Assembly: GCA_024707325.1 (NCBI GenBank)
Contig: JANPZY010000003.1
Location: 143,361 to 207,360 of the forward strand
Direction: 5' to 3'
Length of the DNA: 64,000 bases
Source of the DNA: Opitutus sp.
GTDB taxonomy: Bacteria; Verrucomicrobiota; Verrucomicrobiia; Opitutales; Opitutaceae
Below are positions 18,855 through 28,654 of this stretch, piece after piece (the stretch's first letter is position 1; every line of letters starts with the position of its first letter). The position numbers and the translations under genes were made by a program. The notes beneath the pieces were generated by a model, which worked only from the letters and a program-made list of their open reading frames with translations, ran no database searches and had not been told where the DNA came from.

Positions 18855-19177
18855 ATCGCGGCAGCGATCAACGCGTCGACTTGTTCCGGCGGCAGCCCCT
18901 GCGGCAGATATTTTTCGAGCACTTTGATCTCGGCGGTGTTGGCCGCGATGAGATCGCTGCGTCCGCCCTTCTCGAATTCCACGTTGGCGTCGGCGAGATT
19001 CTTCACCGCCTTGCGCAGTGTCGCGATCACGAGTGCGTCGGTGATTTCAACATTCGCATCCATCGCCGCCCGCTTGATCGCGGCATCGGCGGTGCGGAGC
19101 GCCGTGGTGGTGACTTGGTCGCGCGCTTTCATCGACGTGATGATATCCGCGCGCAGTTGCTCATAGATCGTAGCCAT
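18728..19177 (-). CDS. GatB/YqeY domain protein
   Basis: A 149-residue stand-alone YqeY protein. It has the family pattern MATIYEQLRADIITSMKARD, DALVIATLRKAVKNLAD, VLEKYLPQGLPPEQVDALI and MGKVIGVLKKS. The domain is shared with the tail of GatB, the tRNA-dependent amidotransferase subunit, and is thought to bind tRNA; the physiological role of the free form is unclear. The start ATG at 19177 lies at the left edge of repeat cluster B. Confidence 0.92.
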   Translation of the reverse strand: MATIYEQLRADIITSMKARDQVTTTALRTADAAIKRAAMDANVEITDALVIATLRKAVKNLADANVEFEKGGRSDLIAANTAEIKVLEKYLPQGLPPEQVDALIAAAIQETGAQSKKDMGKVIGVLKKSPQAALLDFAAVSKAVQAKLP

Positions 19178-19185
19178 GGTCCCAA

Positions 19186-19285
19186 CGTGCGCCGCACTCG
19201 CTCCCATGTCGAGCCGCACCCTGTCCCGACCCGGTCCGCACCCTGGCTCGACCGTGTCCGCACCTTGGCTCGAGTCGGGACATTC
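19186..19285 (-). repeat. 22-bp tandem repeat cluster B
   Basis: About four units in minus orientation; on the plus strand they read as GTCCGCACC plus CTGGCTCGACC or TTGGCTCGA, spaced 22 bases. It lies between the YqeY start and the 3' end of the permease gene, in tandem minus genes. The right edge runs straight into a GCTCGT-rich hairpin. Confidence 0.82.
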
Positions 19286-19289
19286 CGCG

Positions 19290-19334
19290 ACGTGCTCGTG
19301 CTCGTAATCGTGCTCTTGCTCGTGCTCGCTTCGC
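19290..19334. repeat. GCTCGT-rich hairpin-type repeat, copy 1
   Basis: Repeated GTGCTCGT words with the core CTCGTAATCGTGCTCTTG. The same core is found again at about 33275. It directly follows repeat cluster B. Confidence 0.7.
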
Positions 19335-19374
19335 AGGCAGCTCCGCAAAGCGATCAGTGCCCAAAGAAGCCGAC

Positions 19375-21823
19375 TCAGTTGCTGCGGAGCGCTTCGATGG
19401 GAGCGACCTTGGCCGCACTTCGAGCGGGCAAGAGACAGGCGAGCAGTGCCACGATCGCGAGCATCACCGCCGTGCCGCCGAGCACCCAGGGATTGGCCGC
19501 GGACACGCCGAAAAGCAGTCCGCTCATCGCCTGGCCCGAAAGCCACGCGCCCACGAGTCCGAGCGGCAACGCGATCGCGAGCAGCGTCACCCCGAGCGTG
19601 AGAAATTGCCGCAGGATTTGCTCCGGCAGCGCGCCGAGCGCCATGCGCACGCCGATCTCGCGGCGACGCTGTGCCACCGCATACGCGAGCACGCCATAGA
19701 TGCCGACCGCGGCGAGCACGAGAGCCACGCCGGCAAACACGCCCGCAAGCAACAGCGGCAGCCGACGGCTCGCGAGGCTGTCGTCGACGCGCGACGACAT
19801 CGGCTTCAAATCGTGCAACGCCAGTTCGGGATCCACCCGCAGCACGGCCGCGCGCATCGCGGAGGCTGCCGCTTCGGGCGCTTGCTGGGTGCGCACCGCA
19901 ACGAGGAACGACGTGGACGCGTAATCGGCGTAAGGGAAATAGATCGCGCCATTGGCGTGGTCGTCCGCGAGGTCGTCATGTTTCACGACACCCACCACCC
20001 CCACGATGGTGTAGCGCTCCGCGGTTTCATCGGGCGGGCCATTGATCACGCGATGGCCGATCGCGTCGCCTTCGGGCCAGTAGCGCGCCGCGACGGCGGC
20101 ATCGATCACGCAGACTTTGTTTTTCGCGCGAGAGTCCTCGCTCGTGAGGAGACGCCCCCTCGATGAGCGGAATCCCGAGTGTTTGCAGGTAGTCGCCGAA
20201 AATGCCGCCGGTGCGATGCGCCTGAAGCGACTCGCCGGGCTGCAGCGGACGGCCGTCGATCGAAATGCCATTTTGATCATTGCGGCCGGAGAACGGCAGG
20301 CTCGTCGTCACTCCCGCAAACGTGACTCCCGGGATCGCCTGCAACTCGCTCTGCAATTTCTCCATGAAGGCGACGCGTTCCGGAGGCTCCTTGTAGTTCA
20401 CCCACGGCAACTCCACTGCCCCGGTGAGCACATGGTCGGCGTGGAAGCCGGGCTGCACCGCGAGGACGCGAGAGAAACTCAGCCCGAGCAAACCGGCCCC
20501 CGCGAGCAACACGAACGCCAGCGTGATCTGCGCGACCACGAGTCCGTGGCGCAACCGATGCACCGAACGCGAAGTCGTGCCGCTGCGCGACTCGACCGAG
20601 AGCGCCTGAGTGAGATTGCCCCGCACGGTGTGCCACACGACCGGCGTGGCGAGCGCCAGACCAAGCACCACGGCGAAACCGAGCGAGATCGCCATGACCG
20701 TCGGATCGACGCCACCGATGGCGAGCGGGAGCATGTCTGCCGTCATCACTGCGATCATGCGCACCGCGGCCGCGCCGAGCGCGATACCGATCACCGCTCC
20801 GGCCAGCGTGAGCAAAACCGTTTCCACGATCAGCGCTCGGCTGATCTGTCCCACGCCGGCCCCGAGCGCCTGGCGGATGCTGTATTCCTTCGTGCGACCG
20901 GTGGCGCGGACGAGGAGAAGATTGGTGAGGTTCACCGCGCCGATCAACAGCAGGAAGAATACGCCTGCCTGTAGAAGCAGGAGCGCCGGACGGAGCTGTT
21001 TCACACTATCCTCCCGCAGATCGCGCACGACGGTGGTGAAGCCGGCACCGGTTACGAGCGTGCCGTAGGGATCGCTTTCCAGCGCGCGCTGGTTGAGCGC
21101 ATCAAGCTCGGCCTGTGCAGAGGCGACCGTCGTGCCGGGCTTCAGCCGCGCGATCATGTCCATATTGTTCGCATGACGACGCTCGGGCTTGCGGTCGTCG
21201 TCGGAAAAACAAAGCGGCATCCACACCGCAGCCTGGTGATTGAGAAAACGGAAGCCCGGCGGCATCACGCCGATGATCGTGTGGTTGACCGTGTCGATGC
21301 GCAGCGTGCGACCGATGACCGCCGGATCGCCGCCGAAACGTTGACGCCACAAACCGTCGCTCAACAGCACGACTTCGTGCTGACCGTAGTTGCCTTCCTC
21401 TTCAGTAAACGTGCGTCCCAGCGCTGCGCTCGCGCCGACCGTCGAGAAAAACGAAGGTGTGACCATCATCGCATCGAGCCGCTCCGGCGAACCGGTTTCG
21501 CCAATCGTAACCCCGCGATTGCGCACCGCGGCGGCGCTTTCGACCGCGCTCAGCCCTTCTTTGCGTTCGATATAGTGCGGCACCGAAGCGCCGGCACGAT
21601 CCACGCCGGCCTTTGGGTAGCGGTTATAAATACTGACGAGCTGCTCCGGTTCGCGGAACGGCAGCGGCTTCACCAGAACGCCGTGCACGATGCTGAAGAT
21701 GGCAACATTGGCGCCGAGACAGAGCGCGAGGATCAGCAGCGCCGTGAGGGAAAACTTGGGATCGCGCACGAGGGCGCGGAACGACTGGCGAAGATCGTGG
21801 AGCAGCGATTCGACGAGCGGCAT
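19375..21823 (-). CDS. FtsX/MacB-type ABC transporter permease (apparent frameshift at 20155-20159)
   Basis: Two frames join into about 815 residues. The first frame has an N-terminal helix (SLTALLILALCLGANVAIFS), a MacB periplasmic domain, and three FtsX helices (LLLLQAGVFFLLLIGAVNLT and following), then a second half. The second frame supplies the last periplasmic part and three helices (LLLAGVFAGVALVLAAVGIY) ending LPARSAAKVAPIEALRSN. The doubled FtsX layout matches the orphan permeases first described in Acidobacteria, which lack an attached ATPase; none is adjacent here. The frames meet at five G on the coding strand; with four G the protein reads LIEGRLLTSEDSR. Confidence 0.83.
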
Positions 21824-21898
21824 GACGGGAAAACCCGCCAGCTGAAAAATAGTTTCAGGTTATTTTTGCGCGGCCCTGCACCGAGGTGTTCGGCCCGC

Positions 21899-23215
21899 TC
21901 AGCGCCGACCGAGAGCGGCGATGATTTCGCCCGCCGCGCGCACACCGCTCGCCAGCGCACCATGCACCGTGCCGAGTTCGAGCGGATCCGCGGTCGCCTC
22001 GCCCGCGAAAAATACGGTGCCGCGCACGGGTTTCGCGAGTTCGCGCGGCACAGTCTCGCCGCCTGCCACGGCAAAACTATACGCGCCACGCGCATACGGG
22101 TCAGCGGCCCAGTCGTGCGTGCAGGCATCGAGCGTCGCCCGCTGAAGTGTGCGGAGGCTGCAACCCAGGAGCCGGGCGAGCGTTTTCTGGGCGGTCGCCG
22201 TGACTCTTTTGTTGGACCATCCTTCCATGCGCTGCGCAGCCGGTCCACCCGTCCAACCCACGAGCAGCGGGTTCGGCGCCTCGCTCCACCAAACAGGAAA
22301 GAAATCTTCGTCCGAGTGGAGAAAACCAAACGCCCGGCCTGAGCGCCGCCGCAGCTCCGCGGGAATCGGTCCTCGCCGCCAAATATCGCTGCGCATCCGC
22401 AGAATCACGCGGCGGGCATGTCCGGTTTCAACGCGACGCAGGAGACGACGCTTTTCCGGGAGCGCCGGTGAAAACTGCAACGCACCAAACTCGTCCTGTT
22501 TCGAGCGCAGCACGCCGAGCGGAAGCGTCACGAGCACCGCGCGCGCTTCGAAACACTTCTCTCCCAAGCTCTCCACGGTCACGCGTCCGCGCCTCCATCG
22601 CACATACTTGACCGGACAATTGAGCAACGTGCACACGCGATCGCCGGGCGGAGCATTTTGCAGCCAGTCGATCAACGTTGCGTAAGGTTTGCCCGGACGA
22701 AGCTGCTCCTCCGGTTCGAGCGCCGCTTGATAGAGAATAGAGGCGCTCATCCGCTCCGGCGGCGCGCCCTGAAAACCCTTCACGAAACCCGACGCGAGCA
22801 CGCGATCCTCGGGGGACAGGTCCGCCCGGTGACGCCGCAGCCAGTCCGCGAAGTTGCCGCGCTGCTTCGGCCCGATGCTCCGCATCACCGCATCGATACG
22901 ATCCCACGCATCCGGCATGTGGATACGTTTTCCATCCCGAATCAGCCAATGCTGTTCCTCGATCGCGCGCGCGGGAATCTTCGCCGCCCGCAGCGCCTGA
23001 TCGAGCGCCTTGTTGCCGGTGTGGATAAACTCCGCGCCGAGTTCGATCGATCTCGGCCAGCCGGGAGGCTGATACGAGAGGATGCGTCCGCCGACACGAT
23101 CGCGCGCTTCGAGCACGGTCACGGAAAATCCCGCGCGCACGAGTTCGCGCGCCGCGACCAGACCGGAGGCTCCGGCGCCAACGACGATCACATCCGACGA
23201 CGACACGTGGGGCAT
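21899..23215 (-). CDS. Flavin monoamine oxidase family protein
   Basis: A 438-residue FAD-dependent amine oxidase. The dinucleotide-binding start is VIVVGAGASGLVAARELVRA with VLEARDRVGGRI, followed by IELGAEFIHTGN. The C-terminal FAD motif is RGTVFFAGEATADPLELGTV, with HGALASGVRAAGEI. No signal peptide is visible. The polyamine- or monoamine-type substrate is unknown. The gene is divergent from topoisomerase III across a 203-base gap, in which I see no repeat or strong hairpin. Confidence 0.92.
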   Translation of the reverse strand: MPHVSSSDVIVVGAGASGLVAARELVRAGFSVTVLEARDRVGGRILSYQPPGWPRSIELGAEFIHTGNKALDQALRAAKIPARAIEEQHWLIRDGKRIHMPDAWDRIDAVMRSIGPKQRGNFADWLRRHRADLSPEDRVLASGFVKGFQGAPPERMSASILYQAALEPEEQLRPGKPYATLIDWLQNAPPGDRVCTLLNCPVKYVRWRRGRVTVESLGEKCFEARAVLVTLPLGVLRSKQDEFGALQFSPALPEKRRLLRRVETGHARRVILRMRSDIWRRGPIPAELRRRSGRAFGFLHSDEDFFPVWWSEAPNPLLVGWTGGPAAQRMEGWSNKRVTATAQKTLARLLGCSLRTLQRATLDACTHDWAADPYARGAYSFAVAGGETVPRELAKPVRGTVFFAGEATADPLELGTVHGALASGVRAAGEIIAALGRR

Positions 23216-23418
23216 GCAGGCACGGACAGGGCCTGTTCATACTGGTGTCACGCGTGCTTCACGCTCGTGTTCGCCCGCGGAAATCGTTGCGAAAAACACC
23301 CGCGTAATCCTTCCGCGAATGAGTTCGGCCCGGAGGAACTTTCGCACGACCAACTCGGACCGCGAAAAAAACTAATCCTTGAAATCGCCGCGGGCGCCGC
23401 GTAACCGCTCGCAGCCTC

Positions 23419-26241
23419 ATGAAGTCACTTGTCATCGCCGAGAAGCCGTCCGTGGCGGCCGATCTGGCGCGCGCTCTCGGCAAAGTTCCTAAAAAAGGCG
23501 ACCACTACGAAAACGACGAATACGTCATCTCGTATGCGCTTGGTCACCTCGTGGAACTCGAGATGCCCGAGGACATCGACAAGAAGAAATACGGCTTCTG
23601 GCGACTCGAGACGCTCCCGATCATTCCCGACAAATTCGGTCTGAAGCCGATCGAGGATTCGAAGGAGCGCTTCAACGCGCTGAAAAAACTCCTTTCCCGA
23701 AAGGACATCGATCAGGTCATCAACGCCTGCGACGCCGGGCGTGAGGGTGAATTGATCTTCGCGTATCTCTATCAGCTCACGAAGTGCAAGCTGCCCGTGA
23801 AGCGCGCGTGGATGCAGACGATGACCGCGGGCGGCATTCAGGAGGCATTTAGGAATCTGCGCGACGGCGAGAAGATGATCGGCCTCGAGCAGGCCGCGCG
23901 CTGCCGCAGCGAGAGCGACTGGCTCATCGGCATCAACGGCACGCGTGCTCTCACGAAGCGCATGTTCGGTTCCCGCGCGGGCAACGTCGCTTCCGTTGGT
24001 CGCGTGCAAACGCCGACGCTCGCGATCGTGTTCGCCCGCGAACTCGAGATTCGGAATTTCGTGCCGCGCGCGTTCTGGCGCGTGACCGCGACGTTCGAGG
24101 TCGCGAAAGGCCGTTACGAGGGCGTTTACCAGCGCCGCGATTTCAAGCGCAACGAGAACGACGAGCACGACCGCATCGATCGCATCTGGGATCAGGCGAT
24201 GGCCGAGGCGATCGTCGCCGCGTGCCAGGGACAGCCGCTCGCTTCCGTTACGGAAGAAAAGAAGGCCAGCACGCAGGCTTCCCCGCGCCTCTACGATCTC
24301 ACCACGCTCCAGCGCGAGGCGAACAACCGCTACGGTCTGCCTGCGCGCCGCACGCTCCAGATCGCGCAAGCGCTCTACGAGCGGCACAAGATGATCACCT
24401 ACCCCCGCACCGATTCGCGCGCGCTGCCGGAGGATTACATTCCGACTTGCCGCGAAGTGTTGTCGAATATGCAGGGCAATCTCGCGCCGCACGCGAGCAA
24501 GGTGCTCGACGAAGGCTGGCTGCGCCCGAACAAGCGCATCTTCAACAACGCGCAAATTTCCGATCACTTCGCGATCATCCCCACCGCGACCGAGGCCAAG
24601 AATCTCGACGAGATGGAGGCCAAGGTGTTCGACATGATCGCGCGCCGCTTCGTCGCCGCGTTTTATCCGGCCGCCGAGTTCGATATCACCACGCGCATCA
24701 GCACGGTCGCGCCCGGTCACGATTTCAAAACGGAAGGCAAAGTCCTCACCTCGCCCGGCTGGCTTGCCGTCTATGGCAAGAGCACGGTCGACGACGATTC
24801 GCCCGATTCGAAAGCGCTGCCCGCGCTCTCGGCCGAGGATTTTTCCCGCGTCCCCAATGACGCTGGAAAGCCAACCGCGCAGGCGAAGACGCTCGATCCC
24901 GTTCTCCACTCCGAAACCACCAAGCCGCCGCCGCGCTACACGGAAGCCACGCTACTCTCCGCGATGGAAGGCGCCGGCAAACTCGTCGACGACGAAGAAC
25001 TCGCCGAAGCGATGAAGGAGCGTGGTCTCGGCACGCCTGCGACGCGCGCCGACACGATCGACGGTCTTATTAATCAGAAGTATCTCGAGCGCGGTCAGCG
25101 CGAGCTGATCCCGACCGCCAAGGCCGAGCAACTCCTGCAGTTCCTCACCGCGGTCAAAGCCGACGCGCTCACCAGCCCCGCCATGACCGGCGAGTGGGAG
25201 TTCAAGCTCCGCCAGATGGAGCACAACAAGTTCCCGCGCGAACAGTTCATGGCCGAGGTCGTCGAACAGACGAAGGGCATCGTCGAGCGCGTGAAAGGTT
25301 TCGAGGAGGACGACTCCGCCGCGCGCGAGACTGACATCCCCTCGCCCACGGACGGCAAACCGCTGCGCGAAACGCTTCGCGGCTACAAATCTCAGGACGG
25401 CGAGTTCATGATCTACAAGATCATCGGCGGCCGCAAAATGGAGGAAGCCGAGATCCGCGAGCTCGTGACCACCGGCAAGGTCGGTCCGCTCGACGGCTTC
25501 GTTTCCGCCAAAACCCGCAATCGTTTTTCCGCCGTGCTTCGCCTCGTGAAAGACGAGGAGAAGAACAAGTGGAAGACCGAGTATGATTTCGGCGACAAGG
25601 TCGACCTCGGCTCCGTCGAGCCCTTCTGGACCGACGAGAAAACCGGCGCGCAACTCTGCGAAGTCGGCACGAGCTACGTGCTGCGCGAACGCGACGGCGA
25701 GAACTGGAAACAGACGTTCCGCATCGGCCGCCTGCTCTGCCAGAAACCGATCGAGCGCGAGCAGGTGATCAAGCTCGTCTCCGAAGGAAAGACCGACGTC
25801 ATCAAAGGCTTCGTTTCCAAGAAAGGCCGCCCGTTCGATGCGTTCTTCGAACGCTCGGGCGAGAAGGCCGAGTGGAAGTTTCCACCCCGCGCACCGAAGC
25901 TCGATAAGGACGGCAAACCGATCGTGCGCAAAGCCAAGGCCCCGCCCGATCTCTCCAAGGCCAAGGTCATCGGCCAAAGCAAAGTCTTCGGCGGCGAAAT
26001 CCTCGAGGCCGGCGATTCCTACTACGTGCGCAAGCCCGATCAGGACAACCGCATCGTCTTCACGATGAAGAAGCACGTGTGCGCGAAGGAGATTCCCGCG
26101 GGCGAGCTGCAGAACCTGCTCGAAAACGGCCGCACGAATCTGATCGAGGGCTTCATGTCGAAACGCATGACGCCCTTCAGCGCCTACCTCGTGCTTGCGA
26201 AAAATCGCGCGAAGGCTGAGTTCGAGTTCCCGCCTCGGTAA
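23419..26241 (+). CDS. topB: DNA topoisomerase III with three C-terminal repeats
   Basis: A type IA topoisomerase of 940 residues. The TOPRIM domain shows LVIAEKPSVA at the N-terminus and NACDAGREGE at 102-111. The catalytic tyrosine is Y328 in MITYPRTDSRALP. SVGRVQTPTL is also present. After about residue 640 there are three topoisomerase C-terminal repeats, each with a 'GF(V/M)SK'-like core (LDGFVSAKTRNRFSAVL, IKGFVSKKGRPFDAFF, IEGFMSKRMTPFSAYL). These replace zinc fingers. Helicase partners such as RecQ are not adjacent. The length is above the E. coli TopB size because of the repeats. Confidence 0.95.
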   Translation: MKSLVIAEKPSVAADLARALGKVPKKGDHYENDEYVISYALGHLVELEMPEDIDKKKYGFWRLETLPIIPDKFGLKPIEDSKERFNALKKLLSRKDIDQVINACDAGREGELIFAYLYQLTKCKLPVKRAWMQTMTAGGIQEAFRNLRDGEKMIGLEQAARCRSESDWLIGINGTRALTKRMFGSRAGNVASVGRVQTPTLAIVFARELEIRNFVPRAFWRVTATFEVAKGRYEGVYQRRDFKRNENDEHDRIDRIWDQAMAEAIVAACQGQPLASVTEEKKASTQASPRLYDLTTLQREANNRYGLPARRTLQIAQALYERHKMITYPRTDSRALPEDYIPTCREVLSNMQGNLAPHASKVLDEGWLRPNKRIFNNAQISDHFAIIPTATEAKNLDEMEAKVFDMIARRFVAAFYPAAEFDITTRISTVAPGHDFKTEGKVLTSPGWLAVYGKSTVDDDSPDSKALPALSAEDFSRVPNDAGKPTAQAKTLDPVLHSETTKPPPRYTEATLLSAMEGAGKLVDDEELAEAMKERGLGTPATRADTIDGLINQKYLERGQRELIPTAKAEQLLQFLTAVKADALTSPAMTGEWEFKLRQMEHNKFPREQFMAEVVEQTKGIVERVKGFEEDDSAARETDIPSPTDGKPLRETLRGYKSQDGEFMIYKIIGGRKMEEAEIRELVTTGKVGPLDGFVSAKTRNRFSAVLRLVKDEEKNKWKTEYDFGDKVDLGSVEPFWTDEKTGAQLCEVGTSYVLRERDGENWKQTFRIGRLLCQKPIEREQVIKLVSEGKTDVIKGFVSKKGRPFDAFFERSGEKAEWKFPPRAPKLDKDGKPIVRKAKAPPDLSKAKVIGQSKVFGGEILEAGDSYYVRKPDQDNRIVFTMKKHVCAKEIPAGELQNLLENGRTNLIEGFMSKRMTPFSAYLVLAKNRAKAEFEFPPR

Positions 26242-26247
26242 CTTGCC

Positions 26248-27192
26248 TTGGCGGGACGCGTCTCCCCCGCCGTGCCTTCCGCCAAGAATCTTCTGATCGG
26301 TTTGCTCGCGGCCTCAACCGCGGGCGCCGCCGCACTCGCGTGGCAACAACATCGCGCGCTTGTCACGTTGCGCGACACCGTCGTCGCCGGCAGCGAACGC
26401 GCCACATGGGAACGCAAACTCGCGGCCGCGCAGGAACGCGTTGTTCTCGTCGAAAAACAACTCGCCGAGACCAAGCGCGCCTCCTCCGTCCCCAAATCAG
26501 ACCCCGCCTTCCGCAACGGTCCGCCGCCAGGCGAGCCCGTCGGTCCCGGTCGTCGTTGGGCCGACATGCGCGAGGTTATGGAAGATCCCGAGATGCAGCG
26601 TCTCATGCTGCTCCGCCACCGCGGCGCACTCGACGGCCGCTACGCCGATCTCTTCAAACGCCTCAACCTCTCGCCCGCGCAACTCGAGCAATTGAAGACG
26701 CTGCTCGCCGAGCGACAGCTCTCGATGCGCGACACGTTCAGCGCCGCGCGCGAGCAAGGCCTCAACCCGCGCGACAATCCCGAGGCGTTTCGCAAACTGA
26801 TCGAAACCACGCGCAACTCGATCGACGAGAGTATCCGCGAGCTGCTCGGCGACGCCGGCTATGCGCAATTTCAGCGGTTCGAAACCACTGAGCCGCAGCG
26901 CCGCGCGGTGAGCCAGCTGCAGCAACGCCTGAGCTACACCGGGGCGCCGCTCACCACCGCGCAATCGGACCAGCTCGTGCAGATCCTCAGCGCGAGCGGT
27001 TCGCCCCAAATCACGGAAAGCACGCTCAACCAAGCGCGCGGCGTGCTCAGCACCGTCCAGGTCGAGGCGCTGGAGCAACTCTATCAAGAACAGCAGGCGC
27101 AGTTGCAGTTCTCCGAAACCATGCGCAACCGCTTTGCCCCGCCCAATGGTGCGCCGCCGCCGCCACCCGGCGCGCCCCTTGGCTCGGGTTGA
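26248..27192 (+). CDS. Membrane-anchored Spy/CpxP-like protein, function unknown
   Basis: Up to 314 residues. An N-terminal anchor helix (LLIGLLAASTAGAAALAW) is followed by a coiled coil (ERKLAAAQERVVLVEKQLAE). A helical block follows, with LFKRLNLSPAQLEQLKTLL, the LSPAQ word recalling the LTxxQ signature of Spy/CpxP. No ATG is near: TTG at 26248 and GTG at 26272 are the choices. It starts six bases after topB stops, so the two may be co-transcribed. The tail is Pro/Gly rich (NGAPPPPPGAPLGSG), and its last codons match a unit of repeat cluster C. Confidence 0.7.
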   Translation: MAGRVSPAVPSAKNLLIGLLAASTAGAAALAWQQHRALVTLRDTVVAGSERATWERKLAAAQERVVLVEKQLAETKRASSVPKSDPAFRNGPPPGEPVGPGRRWADMREVMEDPEMQRLMLLRHRGALDGRYADLFKRLNLSPAQLEQLKTLLAERQLSMRDTFSAAREQGLNPRDNPEAFRKLIETTRNSIDESIRELLGDAGYAQFQRFETTEPQRRAVSQLQQRLSYTGAPLTTAQSDQLVQILSASGSPQITESTLNQARGVLSTVQVEALEQLYQEQQAQLQFSETMRNRFAPPNGAPPPPPGAPLGSG

Positions 27193-27311
27193 TCCGCACT
27201 TTGTCCCGACCCGGTCCGCACCTTGGCTCGACCTGGTCCATACTTGAGTGCGGCCATGTCCGCACCTGAGTTCGACCGTGTCCGCACATGGTCGCGACTT
27301 GGTCTCGCGCG
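27185..27311 (-). repeat. 22-bp tandem repeat cluster C
   Basis: Five to six units in minus orientation, for example GGTCCGCACC, TTGGCTCGACCT. The first unit contains the stop codon and last codons of the Spy-like gene. A degenerate extra copy is seen near 27411-27430. The whole stretch 27193-27536 holds this cluster, a hairpin element and a short leader of the aldolase gene; I see no open gene there. Confidence 0.83.
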
Positions 27312-27316
27312 TCTCC

Positions 27317-27398
27317 ACGAGTCGTGTTCGCGCTGTTGATCGTAATCGTGCTCGATCCGAGCGATCACGCGAGCACGAGCAAGATCTCGAGCACGAAG
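27317..27398. repeat. GCTCGT-rich hairpin-type repeat, copy 2
   Basis: Contains GATCGTAATCGTGCTCGAT on the left and GCGAGCACGAGCAAGATC on the right, able to fold on itself. It directly follows repeat cluster C. Confidence 0.68.
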
Positions 27399-27536
27399 CG
27401 GGTTCCCGGTGCACCCCTTGGTTCGCCTCCCTGTGCAGATCTTGCGGAATCAATGACACGTGACGCGCAGAGAAAACACTTGTCGCTCCCTGTGGGCGGT
27501 GCCTTCGTTGGGGCGATCGTTTAATTCCGCACCCTT

Positions 27537-28487
27537 ATGATCGTAACCACCGCGCAGCTCTTCAAGCACGCCTACGGCAAATACGCCGTCGGTGCCTACA
27601 ACATCAACAACGCCGAGCAGGCGATGGGCCTCTTCCGCGGCGCCATCGATTCCCAAGCTCCGTTCATCATCCAGATTTCCAAGGGTGCGCGCAGCTACAC
27701 CGACAAGCGCATGCTCGAGGCGATCATCCGCGCCGCCGGTGACATTTTCCCGGAAGCGATTTTCGCGGTTCACCTCGACCACGGTGACGAAGCCACCTGC
27801 TACGACTGCATCGATTCCGGCTTCTTCAGCTCCGTGATGATCGACGCCTCGCACGACCCGTTCGAGAAGAACGTCGAGATCACCAAGCGCGTCGTCGAGA
27901 AGGCGCACGCCAAGGGTATCTCGGTCGAAGCTGAGCTCGGCATGCTCGGCGGCGTCGAGGAAGACATCAAGGTCGAGGACGGCCACGCCACCCTCACCGA
28001 TCCGGCCGAGGCCGAGCAGTTCGTGAAGCTCACCGGCTGCGACTCGCTCGCCTGCGCGATCGGCACCTCGCACGGCGCCTTCAAGTTCAAGGGCAAGCAA
28101 TCCCTCCACTTCGACGTGCTCGAGAAGATCAAGGGCCGCCTGCCCGGCTTCCCGCTCGTCATGCACGGCTCCTCCTCCGTTCCGCAGGACGAAGTCGCGC
28201 GCATCAACGCCGCCGGCGGCAAGATCGCCGACTCCTCGGGCGTCGACGTGAAGGAATACCTCCCGGCCGCCAAGCTCGGCGTCACCAAGATCAACATCGA
28301 CACCGATGGCCGCCTCGTCTGGACGCGCGTTCACCGCGAGTTCTTCCGCGACAAGCCCTCCGAATTCGACTTCCGTCCGCCGGGCAAGATCTTCATTGCG
28401 GAATACGCGAAGTTCATCGCTTCGCGCAATCAGCTGCTCGGCTCCGCCGGCCAGCTCGAGGATCTCCGCAAGAGCCTCGGCAAGTAA
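27537..28487 (+). CDS. Class II fructose-bisphosphate aldolase family protein
   Basis: A 316-residue zinc aldolase; the reversible cleavage of fructose-1,6-bisphosphate to triose phosphates is the expected reaction. Visible features are AYNINNAEQAMGLFRGA, the zinc ligand in VHLDHGDEATCYDCIDSG, SVMIDASHDPFEKNV, VEAELGMLGGVEED, and GTSHGAFKFKG. The phosphate-binding part VMHGSSSVP is followed by TKINIDTDGRL. It matches the class II fba group; tagatose-bisphosphate aldolase cannot be fully excluded. A strong terminator follows. Confidence 0.92.
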   Translation: MIVTTAQLFKHAYGKYAVGAYNINNAEQAMGLFRGAIDSQAPFIIQISKGARSYTDKRMLEAIIRAAGDIFPEAIFAVHLDHGDEATCYDCIDSGFFSSVMIDASHDPFEKNVEITKRVVEKAHAKGISVEAELGMLGGVEEDIKVEDGHATLTDPAEAEQFVKLTGCDSLACAIGTSHGAFKFKGKQSLHFDVLEKIKGRLPGFPLVMHGSSSVPQDEVARINAAGGKIADSSGVDVKEYLPAAKLGVTKINIDTDGRLVWTRVHREFFRDKPSEFDFRPPGKIFIAEYAKFIASRNQLLGSAGQLEDLRKSLGK

Positions 28488-28519
28488 TCCCGCTCGCGGA
28501 TTACTCGTCTGACAAATCT

Positions 28520-28549
28520 CAGCCGGCGTGGAAACGCGCCGGCTTTTTT
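28520..28549 (+). terminator. Rho-independent terminator after the aldolase gene
   Basis: Stem AGCCGGCG with CGCCGGCT around a short loop (about TGGAAACG), followed by six T. Confidence 0.88.
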
Positions 28550-28654
28550 CGTGCCTCACTTTTCACCGGCACGAATCATTTCCCGCTCGGCAACGTCAAT
28601 GCTGTGCCTAACTTCCACGGCACCCCGCGGCGCGCGGCGCCGTTCTCCCCACCT

